Of a stretch of DNA of 13,218 nt, positions 13,083 through 13,218 are shown piece by piece (the stretch's first letter is position 1; every line of letters begins with the position of its first letter). A program made the translations under genes and the position numbers. The notes below the pieces were generated by a model. That model did not search any database. It was not told the DNA's origin and worked only from the letters and a program-made list of their open reading frames with translations. The DNA comes from Caldifarciminota bacterium (GTDB lineage: Bacteria > Hydrothermota > Tepidihabitantia > Tepidihabitantales > Tepidihabitantaceae): positions 1 through 13,218 of the forward strand of contig CAIVTL010000467.1 of NCBI GenBank assembly GCA_903908785.1, written 5' to 3'.

Positions 13083-13218
13083 CTCTCCGTCTCCGCACTT
13101 CTGCATTCTGGTTTCTGGTCTCTGAATTCTGCTCTATCAGTGCGGCGGCTGACCGCACTTGCTCAAGCAACTCTGCGAACGAGAGCCTGCCGGCAGAAGC
13201 CGTCGGTTGTATGATGCA
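13006..13218 (-). CDS. Possible 3' end of a gene entering from the right edge
   Basis: The minus strand is open in one frame for 70 codons from the window edge to a TGA at 13008-13006; the other two minus frames stop early. The first part reads GRLSFAELLEQVRSAAALIE, which looks like genuine amphipathic helix. The tail (TDFTDYADS onward) is translated from the ATCTGTG repeat array, so the real gene may have lost its natural end when the repeat arrived. I cannot name a family. It may equally be chance. Confidence 0.25.
   Translation of the reverse strand, partial: CIIQPTASAGRLSFAELLEQVRSAAALIEQNSETRNQNAEVRRRRGLSTDFTDYADSGLGRRGPKSTDHR

Noticed and set aside
1..13218. tRNA, rRNA, transposase or integrase genes
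   Set aside because: I looked for tRNA-like cloverleaf arms and for transposase or recombinase motifs in the ORFs and found none I could support.

Overview
The window is GC-rich bacterial DNA without rRNA, tRNA or any phylogenetic marker gene. A secreted 42-residue YVTN-type beta-propeller with a C-terminal sorting-like domain, an outer-membrane-like barrel protein ending in Phe, and gene-poor stretches full of palindromic and degenerate repeats (TGTCATTCTGAGCG, ATCTGTGGAT and TTGGCGGTTC families) resemble uncultured didermic lineages such as candidate phylum WOR-3/Stahlbacteria. That assignment is an inference.

Layout. 1-256: no gene, one palindromic dispersed repeat. 257-1585 (minus): secreted beta-propeller protein. 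1586-2189: repeat-rich spacer with a promoter candidate for each of the two divergent genes. 2190-3185 (plus): exported, probably outer-membrane, protein of unknown function. 3186-4223: about 1 kb without a convincing gene but with tandem-like low-complexity tracts and a strong hairpin, ending in the likely promoter of the next operon. 4224-11607 (plus): compact four-gene restriction-modification operon. 11608-12513: a broken small ORF, then an RHH antitoxin/PIN toxin pair lying between two identical 33-bp direct repeats. 12514-13218: repeat-rich spacer, with a possible gene end on the minus strand at the right edge.

The core is a type I restriction-modification operon with unusual architecture. 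The methyltransferase subunit (HsdM) is fused in frame to one half of a specificity subunit (one target-recognition domain instead of two), and there is no separate hsdS. Between this M-S fusion and hsdR sit two translationally linked genes: an Xre/ImmA-IrrE protein (HTH plus HELAH metallopeptidase) and a DUF4411 PIN-like protein, a pairing previously proposed as a toxin-antitoxin module. All junctions are tight (9-nt gap, TGATG, GTGA), so the four genes are probably co-transcribed and translationally coupled. The likely enzyme is a dimer of M-S chains that methylates DNA and recruits HsdR for cleavage. The embedded pair may guard or regulate it.

A gene with a strong Shine-Dalgarno starts just after hsdR but is destroyed after about nine codons at the first direct repeat. 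The second toxin-antitoxin pair follows, with its own near-consensus promoter placed so close to the ATG that its mRNA should be almost leaderless. The locus looks like a defence island with two nested or adjacent addiction-type modules.
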